DNA of 64,000 nt from Synaphobranchus kaupii (taxonomy: Eukaryota; Chordata; Actinopteri; Anguilliformes; Synaphobranchidae): the NCBI GenBank assembly GCA_029718625.1, contig CM056385.1:24177276-24241275 (forward strand). Direction: 5' to 3'. The notes under the pieces are model-generated. The model was not told the DNA's origin. It saw only the letters and a program-made list of their open reading frames with translations, and did no database searches. A program made the translations under genes and the position numbers. Of this stretch, positions 52,616 through 63,733 are shown piece after piece; the first letter of the stretch is position 1, and each line of letters opens with the position of its first letter.

Positions 52616-52621
52616 AATAAA
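52616..52621 (+). terminator. Candidate plp1 poly(A) signal
   Basis: AATAAA 1.2 kb after the plp1 stop. A long 3' untranslated region is usual for PLP1; other weaker candidates exist. Confidence 0.3.
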
Positions 52622-53408
52622 AGTGGTGGAATGCGTTTAAACATTTTTTTGCCTGCTCTTCGGCTCACTTTAGTTTCTGATTCCATAATAAAATCAATGT
52701 ATGGAAAAAGGTACAGCCCTAATGATGTGACCATGCTACAAGAGAGTACTAAACGTCCTGTTTTCGTAGTCTATTCATTTTCATTTGAACTTTTTCAAAG
52801 TATCTACTTTATTTTTACTTATTCTATTATGCCAAAACAAGTCAAACTTGCAACTAGATGCAAAAAGATAGCTTTCCTCGGTTTTTTTATTCCCAGTGAT
52901 TTTGTGACAAAAGATTCAAAAATGCATTGAGTCTCATTAAGGGCATAGACATTCAATCAAATTCAATGCACATATTCATTCAGCTAAACCCAAAACATTT
53001 AGACTCATTAAGGGCATATAAAACCAGTCACACAAAACAAACCTTCTTTGATTAATCCAGGGCCATGTAACAAAAGTAAATTAGTTTAACTCAATGTAAA
53101 GGGAAATCATGGCAGAAGTTATTTTCAGTGTGATGTATCTGTTTCGGGTACACATTTTCTAGAATCCAATAATAATGACAAATTACCTGTAGTGCAGCAT
53201 TAAGATGACACTGTGGGAAAATAGATTGCTGCTACTTAAATGTGACTTTTCACCTCACTGTTTATTACAAACATAATGTTATCTACATTGGTGTGAATCT
53301 TTATTAAATGTATACATCAGTTTACAGCAATCATTTAATTTTAAATTTGCAGCAAGATATATCGATAACAGACCTGTGGAACTATCAGTGAAGAATTGAT
53401 AAATTTTC
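52622..53408. other. plp1-nsdhl intergenic region, 5' part
   Basis: No gene or transposon recognised. A 15-bp phrase (CTCATTAAGGGCATA) is repeated at 52934 and 53007. Confidence 0.4.
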
Positions 53409-53686
53409 TCTATACCGTTCCTTTCCTCCCTGATCCATACCCACCCAGACACTGAGCTACACCCTCTATACCGTTCCTTTCCTCCCTGATCCATACCCAC
53501 CCAGACACTGAGCTACACCCTCTATACCGTTCCTTTCCCCCCTGATCCATACCCACCCAGACATTGAGCTACACCCTCTATACCGTTCCCCAGACACTGA
53601 GCTACACCCTCTATACCGTTCCTTTCCCCCCTGATCCATACCCACCCAGACACTGAGCTACACCCTCTATACCGTTCCTTTCCTTG
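53409..53686. repeat. 56-bp minisatellite, about 5 copies
   Basis: Unit CCTCTATACCGTTCCTTTCC then TCCCTGATCCATACCCACCC then AGACACTGAGCTACAC. The fourth unit is internally deleted. Located between plp1 and nsdhl. Confidence 0.92.
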
Positions 53687-54750
53687 GGGCCAGATGGAAT
53701 TCACTGAGCATGAAAAAAAAAGTGAATTATTTTTGTTTAGCCCATACAGATTTGCAATGGTGATACGTTCTTTGCTAATGCATCTGAATTATCCTATAGC
53801 ATCCACTCCTCATCTATCTTTTGCGAGAAGTGAAATTGAATTCTGGGTTAATATTGGCACTGCATTTGCCATTGTAGGATGCAAAGACATTTGATACCCA
53901 GAGCTTCTGATGTTCTGAAACTGTGAGACACAGTTTATCATTTATCATTGATAAATAATCTTTAATCTTATTATGCTTTATTACCGAACATGTAGGTTAG
54001 TAAAATATTTAATAAACAAACATGGGAAGTTTTCCTAATATTTTATTAGCATGTTATTAACATTATCATACATTAAAGTCCACAACGCATTGCCATACAC
54101 AATATAATCCCACACATCCAAAATACCAGCCCTATACAATATAATCCCACACATCTGAAATACCAGACTGAAGGGGAACAATTAAATATTTATTAACATG
54201 GTCCTTTGCAAACTATACAGTGTGTGGTGGAATGGGAATACAGTGCACTGAAAATTTTGAAAAGATTGTGCTCACTATTGAGAGGAAATCTTAAATCATT
54301 TCCCTTTTGGAGAAGGGAGTGACCAGAGATGAGATCTTCCAGAATTTCCACACAGGAAAGATCACCATTACAGACATACAAAAAATCTGGCAGAGAAAGG
54401 GAGGCTAAACTGTGTTGTTGTTTAGGGAAAAACCTGTTCACTTCGATAACTTTCAGCCAACTTTCCAAAATTTCTTAAACCTATTTTAGTGTAATTGATT
54501 GGTGTCAGAATTAATATTTGATTATTGATTTGGCTAAAACTCCAGACATTCATTAGAAGCAACTGCACAAAATAATTTAAATGTTCAAAATATAAGTCGT
54601 AGAACAATATATTTGAAATGATGCTTCGATATACACTGATGAATTGTTACACCCCTCAGTATAGCAGTGAGCATCCCTAGTTCCTCTAGTGGCCAAAGCT
54701 GATAGGACTCATATAGACAACTTAGACAAATGCATTCTTATAATCAGAGG
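53687..54750. other. plp1-nsdhl intergenic region, 3' part
   Basis: No gene recognised. A short duplicated phrase ACAATATAATCCCACACATC occurs twice near 54100-54160. Confidence 0.4.
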
Positions 54751-54756
54751 TTTATT
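54751..54756 (-). terminator. nsdhl poly(A) signal
   Basis: AATAAA on the minus strand about 125 bp downstream of the nsdhl stop codon; a CA microsatellite (54768-54841) lies between stop and signal, inside the 3' untranslated region. Confidence 0.5.
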
Positions 54757-54880
54757 CCTGCTGTTCACACACACACACACACACACACACATGTGTGTGC
54801 ATGTAGACACACACTTACACACACACACACACACACACACAGGTCCTGGGACCCCATGGTGTAGATAGAGGTAGCTCTGG

Positions 54881-56704
54881 TCAGACCACCTTACGGAGGT
54901 GAGTGTAGCTGCTCACAGTGCGGGTGATGCCATCTTTAAGGCTAACCAGCGGACGGTAGCCTAGGTCCTGCTTGGCACGGGCGCAGCTGTAATAGTGGTG
55001 CGTGCCGGCAAGGGCCACACGCATGGGGGTGAAGGTGGGGCGCAGCCTCAGAACGGGGCGAAGGAAAAGAACCAGCAGCCAGAGAAGCATGGCCAGCACA
55101 TACACAAGCCGGTAGGGCAGGCGGTATCTGGGAGGGTCGTACCCCAGCCCCACCAAAATCTCGGACATGAAGTCCCAGAAACGCACAGGCTCATCATTGG
55201 TGATGTGATACGCCTACAGGAGGAGGCAGGCATGCTGTTAGTGGCCTATAGCACTTTTACACAAGCATCAGAGGTATGAGGTCAGTTTACCCACGATGCA
55301 CTAGTATGTTTAGATCCTGTCTTTACATGGTGCTGTAAGCATGATAGCAGTGTACAATAACCCTGTGCACCATGGGGACAATAACAATACCTTGCCACAG
55401 ATGGGGGATTCTGGCCGCAGGCACTCAGCAGCCAGGATGTGTCCATGAGCAACATTCTCAACAAAGGTAAAATCCACCAGGTTAGTTCCATCACTGCCAA
55501 CACACATACACAAGCACATTTAACTCTCTATTTGAGACCACGTTTAAACGAAACAGCAAGCAGCTCCAATTTTTTGATTACAGGACTTGCAAACATGCTT
55601 TTACTATAAAACGCACGCACGCATGCGTTACTTTGGCAGGGCTCTTACCCAATGAGGAACTTCATCTTTCCCTGGCGAGCTGTATCCACCAGGATGGGGA
55701 CAAGCTGGGGGTCCCGAGGTCCGAAGATCCCATGAGGACGAATGGCAACAGTGAGGAAACCCTTCTGAGTATCGCAGGCCTCCAGGACCAGCTGAGCCAC
55801 AAAAAAAAATGTTATGGAACCTTCTGGAATAATTTTCAATGACTTTCAAGAATCATGGAGAGCGTAATTTGTCTTTAAGAAAACAGTAAGTGTGATTCCA
55901 TGGTGAGAGTCCACACCCCAAACCTGTGGGGTATGCTCACCTTCTCCTGTTGGATCTTGGTCTCTGTGTAATAGTCAATCGGCTTCTTGGCATAGGGCAA
56001 ATCCTCCTTGCCATCCTTGATGTCTGTGCCTTCATACACCACACTGGCACTGCTGGTCAGGATCACTTTCTGCAATATGGGGGGGTGGGGTGGTGTATGT
56101 CACTAATGCCACCCATAGTGGCTGCCAACACAGACTGCACTACGTTTATATTGTATCATGGTAATATAACTACTGCTGTTAGTTGCAACATTTACAGATA
56201 TCAAAAAATAATGAATGGATAAATCCAGGCCAAATCCAAGCCTTACAGAAATATTATGATCAAACACCTTCAGCCCCAAAATGTGTGCTAAGTCCATTGA
56301 TAAATCTAACCACAGAACAAGAGCTGCAGGTATTCCAGGGGTCTAATTTTATGCAGAAACTAAAGGGATAAGGTCTAACCTAGTTCAGGTGTTAAAGCAA
56401 GAAAATACACATTTCTTGAAGAAATTATTTTAAATCTTATTTTCAGTTGGAACTATTTACTAAGGAACATGAAATACTGGCGCAATATAACATATATTTG
56501 TGGATTCAACTTGTGTGTCGCAGATGCCATCTACCTGGACCCCTGCTTCCTGACAGGCTTGTAGCACATTCCGTGTCCCATCAACATTGACACGGTGGAA
56601 AAGGGCGCGGTCATCACAGGAGGGAGCAGGTGAGGCACAGTGAAACACCAGGGACACACCCTGCAGAGCTGCAAGCAAAACCTAAGGATGCACACGCGCA
56701 CGCG

Positions 56705-56799
<95 letters not shown>

Positions 56800-58642
56800 T
56801 TCACTGCAGTATTCCCACTGGCATTCTGAATGACACTGAATATATTTACATTACATCACATAACATTATATTTTAGGCATTTAGCAGATACTCTTTCAGC
56901 CTGTAGTGAATACAGGAAGACCAAAGGCCTTAATGTTGCCCACATTGTGCTTAGCAGAATTATGCCATTTGTTACACACTTTATCAGAGCTGGCCTGAAC
57001 ACTCACCTGTTTGTCACACAGATCCCCCAGGTGGAAGGTGACTCCAGGGAGTTCATACCCCTGACGGATGTCAAAAACCGAGACACTGTAACCACGATCG
57101 AGGAGCTGCTCCACCAGGTATCGCCCAAGGAACCCTGAACCACCAATGACTGCACACCTTTTACTACTCTGGGAGGGGAGTGGACAATATTATGTTTACA
57201 ATATGTAGGCTATAAATCAAAAGCATAGAGTCAGACCAACGGGAATTTAATAATGTACAGTTGCACTCAAAATTATTCAAACCCCTTCACTTTTTGCACA
57301 CTTTACTGTGTTGTAGATTTAATTTTGAATGGATAAAATTGCCATTTTTGCCCATCAATCTACACTCAATAACCCATAATGACAAAGTGAAAACATGTTT
57401 TTAGAAAGTTTTGCAAATGTATTAAAAATCAAAAACTGAAATCTCTCATGTGCATAAGTATTCATACCCTTTGCTTTAATGTATTTTCAAATTATAATAT
57501 TTCACATTTGGTCACATATCCTTTGCATGCTGTTACTTCCTAAAGTCTGTGACCCATTAACATCAAAAGACTCTCGATATCTTATTTTCAGGTACTGTTA
57601 CAAGCGATACTATAACTTCTCTGCATTTGAATGGATCTCTATGGGAATTGGGGGGTGAGACTAGATTCAGCTGTAAATTATGCTGGTACAGTATGGAACA
57701 CATGACTGGTGAAATGGCTGTAAGTCATCAAGGGTCTAAGGTATCAAACAAGCCCCAAACCATCACTCTACGGCCAGATATGTAGTAGATGTGGATGGAT
57801 CACTTTAAGGGTTTCTTCTGACTTTTTTCCTATAGAACTCTATGGGGGAAAAAGTCAGGAGAAGAAACCCTTGCAGTGATCCATCCACATCTTCTCCATA
57901 TCTGGCAACAGAGTGATGGTTTGGGGCTCGTTCGATAGCTCAGACCCTTGATAACTTACAGCCATTTCACCAGTCATATTCCATACTGTACCAGTGTAAT
58001 TTACAGCTGAATCCAGTCTCACCCCCCAATTCCCATAGAGATCCATTCAAATGCAGAGAGGTTATAGTATCGTTTGTAACAGTACCTGAAAATACGATAT
58101 CGAGAGTCTTTTGATGTTGATGGGTCACAGACTTCAGGAAGTAACAGCATGCAAAGGATATGCGACCACATACTTTAAAAATACATTAAAGCAAAGGGTA
58201 TGAATACTTATGCACATGAAAGATTTCAGTTTTTGATTTTTAATACATTTGCAAAAATTTCTAAAAAGATGTTCTCACTTTGTCATTATGGGTTATTGAG
58301 TGTAGATTGATGGGCAAAAATGGCAATTTTATCCATTTAAAATTTTATCTACAACACAATAAAGTGTGCAAAAAGTGAAGGGGTTTGAATAATTTTGAGT
58401 GTAACTGTAGGTATGGTAAAAAATTTATAAATAAAAATAAATCGGAAAGCAACATGATTTAAGTTATATCGCAGTAGTTTAAAGCACATATTTGCGCAAC
58501 CTCAATAATTAATCAAAATCTTCGTCCATTCGTTTGTGTTATCAATTATATTTTACAGGAAAAAATATTCCGTGTCTTTCGGAACCCGCTGGTATAACAC
58601 ACTTTTAACTCTAACACCTACCGGTCGTATCCGCGTGGCCAT
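54881..58642 (-). CDS. nsdhl: Sterol-4-alpha-carboxylate 3-dehydrogenase (decarboxylating), complete
   Basis: Minus-strand exons 58642-58622, 57168-57007, 56681-56535, 56069-55941, 55791-55649, 55493-55391 and 55213-54881: 1038 nt, 345 residues, all GT-AG. The protein is an NAD(P)-dependent short-chain dehydrogenase of the 3-beta-HSD family. The Rossmann motif GGSGFLG gives Gly16, Gly19 and Gly22. The YxxxK pair is Tyr144/Lys148 in DYYTETK. Conserved blocks are [39 protein letters not shown] and [19 protein letters not shown]. It oxidatively decarboxylates 4-carboxysterols in post-squalene cholesterol synthesis, at ER and lipid droplets; a hydrophobic segment ([18 protein letters not shown]) near residues 270-290 fits membrane attachment. 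The N-terminus is shorter than human (373 residues). The exon 3 acceptor was set at 56682 because it restores the VLLAALQG block. It is convergent with plp1. Confidence 0.94.
56690..56796. repeat. Long CA/TG microsatellite at nsdhl intron 2 acceptor
   Basis: About 45 dinucleotides of AC, starting with interrupted CACGCG units. In the nsdhl transcript this reads as (UG)n immediately 5' of the exon 3 splice acceptor, where a pyrimidine tract would be expected. Confidence 0.97.
57258..58407. mobile_element. Foldback Tc1-type element, CAGTTGCACTC terminus
   Basis: 1150 bp flanked by TA, in nsdhl intron 1. Termini CAGTTGCACTCAAAATTATT and (as complement) CAGTTACACTCAAAATTATT with arms of about 210 bp. 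The interior is the same core as in 22197-23345, including CTCTCTATGG-type blocks, the GATGGATCACTTTAAGGG hairpin centre and the arm-borne KG(Y/T)-ATKY-type relic of transposase. The termini are unrelated to those of 22197-23345 although total length is the same to 1 bp. Confidence 0.92.
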
Positions 58643-59561
58643 GGCTCGGTGTCAACTGATTTCAGGCAAACGAGTGTAGTAGTAAAATACCTTAAAAGTA
58701 AATACACAAGAAGTGCATTAAGTTACCAAGAATGTATAGCCTAAGTTAGATCTATCCACTAGTCACAACAAACAGACGCATCTTTGGCACTCGCTCATAA
58801 AACCAATAAGATATTACGCAGAACGATTTACCCGATGCAAAGTTTGCTGTTAGCGTTTTTCTTAAAACAACGATAAATATTAGCACCTTTCACATAAAAC
58901 AACTCGTGCATTCAGTAGCCTACTCGCTGAATGAATTTCACAATGATGTCTGGTCATCATCAGCTGATCCCTCTTAGCACCCGCATTGGCTGAATTGTGT
59001 TAAAACGTCACGGTGAGATTGCGGTACATCCAATGCTATAAGATGAACACCAGCAGCACCATGGTGGAAGACCAATCGGTAAACATACATTCTAACCTTG
59101 CAGTCAATGAAAACCCATGATCACGCCCCCCATATTTGCAAACTGAGAACACATGCGCTGCGTCAAAGATCATGAAAAAACTAATAGGTAGCACAAACCG
59201 CTGGATTTTCTGTCCGGGCGAACTAGTCGTGTTCTGATTTGATTGGTATCACTGACTACGTTTACATGCACATTCAGGTATTCCGACTGTGACATGGGTC
59301 ATGTCACCCTATCGCCTTATCCCGATGGCCAAACCCCGAACATGCCAGTACCAGCTCGTGTCAGTACCCAAATAGAACGGGGCAAGTCGCAAGTAACAGG
59401 TCTGAAACCTTGGCAGGACTCTACTATTCACTGCAGTTAAATTGACTTTTAAAAGAAAATAAAAAGTGAGCATTATGAGGCATAATGGAAGTTAATTGTA
59501 GAAATGATCAACAATATAACATGGAAAAGTAATGGAAAAAACAGTACAGTTATTTAATATA
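58643..59561 (-). promoter_or_regulatory. nsdhl upstream region with CCAAT motifs
   Basis: Directly upstream of the nsdhl start and richer in CpG than the flanks. It holds ATTGG on the plus strand (a CCAAT box for nsdhl) near 58985 and a plus-strand CCAAT near 59072. ATCACGCCCCCC near 59119 is a weak resemblance to a sterol regulatory element. NSDHL is an SREBP-2 target in mammals; binding here is inference. Confidence 0.3.
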
Positions 59562-60283
59562 CAGTGAGCACCATAATTCATTGGACACTGGATAGTGACG
59601 CATTTTGTGTTATTTTAGTTCTGTTCTCTAACACTTTTAGTTTGAAAGGATACGATTACGTTGAAGTGCAGACTGTCAGCTTTAATTAGACGGTATTTCT
59701 ATCCATATCGCATTAACCGTTTAGAAATTATAGAACCTTTCGTACATAGTCGTCCCCCCCCCCCATTTTCGGGCATCAAAATATATTGGACAGTTTAACA
59801 TAATGTAGAATAAAGTCATCATTTTTAATATTTGGTCACATATCCTTTGCATACCATGACTTCCTGATGTCTGACCCAATGATATCAAAAGACTCTTGAT
59901 ATCTTATTTTCTGGTACTCCTACAAGCATAACCTCTCTGCATTTGAATGGATCTCTATGGGAATTGGGGGGTGGGACTAGATTTAGCTGTAAATTACGCT
60001 GGAACAGTATGGAACACATGGTTGGCTAAATGGCTTTAAGTCAACAAGGGTCTGACGTATCAAACAAGCCTTAAACCATCACTCTGCTGCCAGATATGCA
60101 GTAGATATGGACGGATAACTTCAAGGGATTCTTCTCCTGACTTATTTTTCCATAAAGTTCAATAGGAAAATTTGTCAGGAAAAACAACCCTTAAAGTGAT
60201 CCATCCATATCTACTGCATATCTGGCAGCAGAGTGATGGTTTAAGGCTTGTTTGATATGTCCAATGAATTATGGTGCTCACTG
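59562..60283. mobile_element. Tc1-type MITE, CAGTGAGCACCATAATTC terminus, shared core
   Basis: 722 bp flanked by TA. Termini CAGTGAGCACCATAATTCAT and complement. The left arm is about 260 bp; the right repeat is only about 28 bp. The interior from about 59826 is the shared core (relic transposase end, CTCTGCATTTGAATGGATCT, hairpin centre GATCCATCC), so this is a third terminal type around the same module. Confidence 0.9.
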
Positions 60284-60889
60284 TATATATATTGGTTTCA
60301 CCATGTAGAAATGACAGCACTTTTTATAGGCTACATAACATATACATTGGGGCTATATATAAAAAGTGCTGTAATTTTTACATGGTGTTTGTCATGGTTT
60401 TCTTCCTGCTCTGTCTTTTTTTGGGCGTTGCCTCTCGGGGCCCGCGAGAGGGCACTCCTGCCGTGTTTTCTCCCTCTCCGGGACTAATTACTTGTTACTG
60501 TTTGCAGGTGCACGCCGCACTACTTAAGCACCGCGCCTCCGGTGCTCTGTGCTTTTGTGTCATTCTTCCCACTACCACAAAGCCAGGTATAAGGTATAGC
60601 CGGAGGACTGCATTGCTGTTGTTTCAACACTAACGCAGGAACTTCCTTAGCAGAGCTAGGATTAGATGCCCAGGATCCTTTCGTTCTTTTCTTTCGCTTG
60701 TTGCTTGTTCCTTCCTCTTTGCCTCACTGTCCGCCTTTGAGGCAGTTACCTTTGTTTCATTTCGCCTCTTCGTTGAGCTCAATTTGGTTATTTATTGAGC
60801 GAGAGGCTGTTTCTTCCTTTCCTTATATTCTCCTCTAGTCTGTTAGACTTTTCGTCAACTTTTTCTGGGTCATTTTATGTTGGCTTACA

Positions 60890-61915
60890 CGCCGGGAATT
60901 TTTTAATTATATTTGATGGTATAATTATATATAACTTAAATTCCATGTATTTTTATACAATTAAAATTAATAAAAATTTCTGTCAGGTCCAACATCACTG
61001 GCAGTAATCAATGCACAAGATCAGCCAGCTATTTTACGTTAGCTAACGTTGGGTGAAACTAATTTTGGATAAATGTGTAACATTATGTCGTCAGCTCAGC
61101 TGTCAGTGCAACCCCGTTACCTTACTTAGGCTAATGTAGTTGGTGTCGTTAAGCAACACACAACATAGCAAGTCAGCTAGTTAGATGCTAGCTTGCTCTG
61201 AGAAAAAAAAAAAGCTAGGCTAGTTAACGCTATAGCTGCTAACGTTAGCTCGCTCGGGGGAAACTTTCTGAGCTCATCAGCATTACATCGCAACATCATT
61301 CATGACAATAACTGTACACTTAATAAATTATATTAACTCAACATTACCTCTCTCAATTCTTTGGAGAGATCAGGGTGCCAGTCCTTCAGATGCTTTGCCA
61401 AATTTGAAGTGTTCCCTCCTCTTGTTGGCACCGTTTTGAAGCACCTTTTGCAAATCGGCTTTTGCAAATCTTTCGCCTTTCCTTCTGCATCCGCCTCATA
61501 GGCAAAATATTGCCAAACAGCACTCCTACTCTACTATTTTCTTTTTCAACTTACGTTAGTTCTGGAGCTGGACTTGCCATGGCTAACTCTAGCTAGCTTC
61601 TTGAATAACAGTGACGGGTTGCTGACTGTTCTGAGTGACATCCACTGGCGTGTTTTGTCTCTCACTCTCCTTCTGAGTACCTGTAGTGCTTGTGCCTCTG
61701 CCACTGTCACTCACTCACTCTGTCAGTCACGTGGTGGGTTTGTTGCTGGAGAGAATGCCGTAATGAAGCTAGAGGCACTGAAGACCCACAAATATTTTAT
61801 ACAAAAAAAAAAAAAATGGAATTTAATATCCTTTTTTTAATAAAGTTGAGATCGTATCGTTTTTAAGCATGTGGTATCGAAAAGTATCAAAGTATCGATA
61901 CTTTTGACAATCCTA
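60890..61915 (-). mobile_element. hAT-like element fragment inside the LTR
   Basis: Its right end is the complement of CTAGGATTGTCAAAAGTATC at 61896-61915. A BED-finger exon lies on the minus strand inside. The 10-bp string TGTTGGCTTA occurs just before the left limit and just after the right end, compatible with an 8-bp target duplication. A matching left terminal repeat is not visible, so the left boundary is approximate. Confidence 0.5.
61348..61527 (-). pseudogene. BED zinc-finger exon of a hAT-type transposase (ZBED-like)
   Basis: The minus strand reads SAVWQYFAYEADAEGKAKD, then CKRC, then TRGGNTSNLAKHLKDWHPDL. W/Y-F aromatic residues, a Cys-x2-Cys pair and a His-x4-His pair are the BED finger signature of hAT transposases and ZBED proteins. 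It ends at a donor-like GAG|gtaatg (61348). An in-frame stop lies just upstream of the segment and no catalytic domain follows in the window, so it is taken as a fragment. Confidence 0.6.
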
Positions 61916-62300
61916 GTGTTGGCTTATACGCTGGGGGTTATTCCCTTTTTGTGTTTATTTCCTTCCCTCCTTGTGGTTTTCCACATTACATGGGTAACTT
62001 ATTGAACCCCTCACGCTCGCATCGGGTCCTCCAACCCCACTCCCTCACAGTGTTACCAAAATCTATAAAAAATACACTTTAATAAAAGCTGAAAATATGC
62101 ACTTTAACCACATGTGAATTGTTTGATTACAAATCTAAAATTGTGCAGTACGGAGCCAAATCAAGAAAAAAATATGTCCAAACATTATGGAGGGCACTGC
62201 ATATAAAACAAGAACTTAAATACTGTTCATTGTCATTCCAAATACAGTATTCAAAGTTATGGTTGTAAAGGCTCAACGAAAAGTGATCATTTCGGAATAT

Positions 62301-62456
62301 AAAAGGCATCATTTCTGGGAAATGGGGAATATTTAACTATTTAAATATAATATTTAAATGTAATAAAAATCAGCATAAAAATGCTGATTTTTATTACATG
62401 TAAATATTATATTTAAGTAGTTAAATATTCCCCATTTCCCAGAAATGATGCCTTTT
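62301..62456. repeat. 156-bp near-perfect palindrome
   Basis: Arms of about 76 bp: AAAAGGCATCATTTCTGGGA at the left and its exact complement at the right, meeting at AATCAGCATAAAAATGCTGATT. Mismatches are few. It is AT-rich with no coding potential. Confidence 0.95.
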
Positions 62457-63574
62457 AAAGTAGCCTACAATACTTTGATATTACTTTGTTTTTCTTCCTT
62501 TTCTATGTTTTTATTATCTATTTTAACAACCTCTACGGTCACTTCTTAACTGTGTTAATATGTGTGTCATTGAAAATAATTACAGTGTTGTATTGTCTAA
62601 AATGTATGATTTGACCGTATAACGTGCTTTTATTTTGAAAGACTGTAACCGGAAGTGCCTGATTGTTGCCAGCCAGCTTCTCAGCTTCACGAAGTTGCTC
62701 GTCAGCCATGGATGTACATTGTGTGAGATGCACTATAATTGACCAGTGAAACTGGTCTTTGGACTTATATATTTTTTCAGCATTACTGTTTTCTCGGCAT
62801 CTTGCCTCAGAGAGCGACATCCTGGCTGGAAAAGGACTATTCGCTATGCAGTATATGCGTTATACGGGTCAACGTTAAGCTGCAAAGAACTCAGCCGGCG
62901 GTACAAGGCCTCTAAACTAACGAAGCTAAGCCTAAGGTAATAATTCGAATCACAGTCCAACGTGAAGTAGCGAGCTAGCTAACGTAGCGGTGCCTTACTA
63001 AATATTCAGTTTATTCAGTAATGGAGTAGAATGTTTTACGACTGGTCGTCTTTCGTAATGTATTATATACGTTAGCTACATCAGCAACCGAGCCACAATG
63101 CAAAGCGATAACGTTAGCTAACGTCAGAGCAGAAAAAAAAACACTGGACAGAGGTGTACTGAAACCTAACGTTACTAGCTAGCTAGCTACCTTGTAACAT
63201 TATTTATCCTGCTGTGTTGACGAAAATAGCTCAGATAGCGGACCAATGTTTTATCTGCTAATTATCAAACTTACAAATGTACGTAGCTAACGTAGTTAAC
63301 GTTATCCTTGTGTAATGTTGTTCACGCCAAGTCTTGTTTTTAGCAATAGCTAGTTATATATACAACATTGAAAATTGAGTTAGCTAGCGCTATCGTATAT
63401 ACTTTTGAATTCGTAGCTAGCTACATCGTAGGAATCACATTACCTCGTGTTTGCAAAGTAGCTAAGTTAGTTTAAACAAGTTAACTTAAGGTTTAACCGT
63501 TGAAGCTGCTTTTCACAGTCCCGACCAGTGAGTTTCGACTGACTAATTATAACAGGCGAAGGACCGTCTTCTTC
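62457..63574. other. Unassigned region, GCTAGCTAACGTTA-rich
   Basis: No gene recognised. 62746-62940 is open and ends at a donor-like AAG|gtaata, but its product matches nothing I know. 62950-63480 is dense in GCTAGCTA, GTTAGCTAACG and similar short self-complementary words. Confidence 0.4.
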
Positions 63575-63733
63575 ATTAATGGGAAGGATGCCGTTATTGT
63601 AGGTTACCTTGGCTTTACTAAGTTAGCTAACTTAGCTGTCATTAATGGGAATGATGCCGTTATTGTAAGTTACCTTGGCTTTACTAAGTTAGCTAACTTA
63701 GCTGTCATTAATGTGAAGGATACCGTTATTGTA
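63575..63733. repeat. 66-bp tandem repeat, 2.3 copies
   Basis: Unit starting GGGAAGGATGCCGTTATTGT and containing AAGTTAGCTAACTTAGCTG. The third copy is cut at TA by the element starting at 63734. Confidence 0.88.

Larger units (their letters stand above)
60390..62049. mobile_element. Solo LTR with 5-bp target duplication, carrying a hAT insertion
   Basis: Starts TGTCATGGTTTTC and ends CTCCCTCACA (TG...CA), flanked on both sides by GTGTT (60385-60389 and 62050-62054). No internal retroelement genes are present, so it is a solo LTR. About 1 kb of its length (roughly 60890-61915) is a separate hAT-like insertion. Strand and superfamily are not determined. Confidence 0.7.
60284..62199. mobile_element. 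Remnant Tc1-type MITE split by a solo LTR
   Basis: 60288-60389 contains the inverted pair CACCATGTAGAAATGACAGC and GCTGTAATTTTTACATGGTG. 62055-62199 continues with ACCAAAATCTATAAAAAATA and ends in CATTATGGAGGGCACTG, the terminus of a fish Tc1-like family starting CAGTGCCCTCCATAATG. The outer left arm is missing. The two parts are separated exactly by the LTR insertion. Confidence 0.65.

Noticed and set aside
54881..55279. Overlapping plus-strand frames opposite nsdhl exon 7
   Set aside because: They are shadows of the nsdhl coding exon.
56531..56876. Open frames rich in Cys-Val or His-Thr repeats
   Set aside because: They are translations of the CA/TG microsatellite in nsdhl intron 2.
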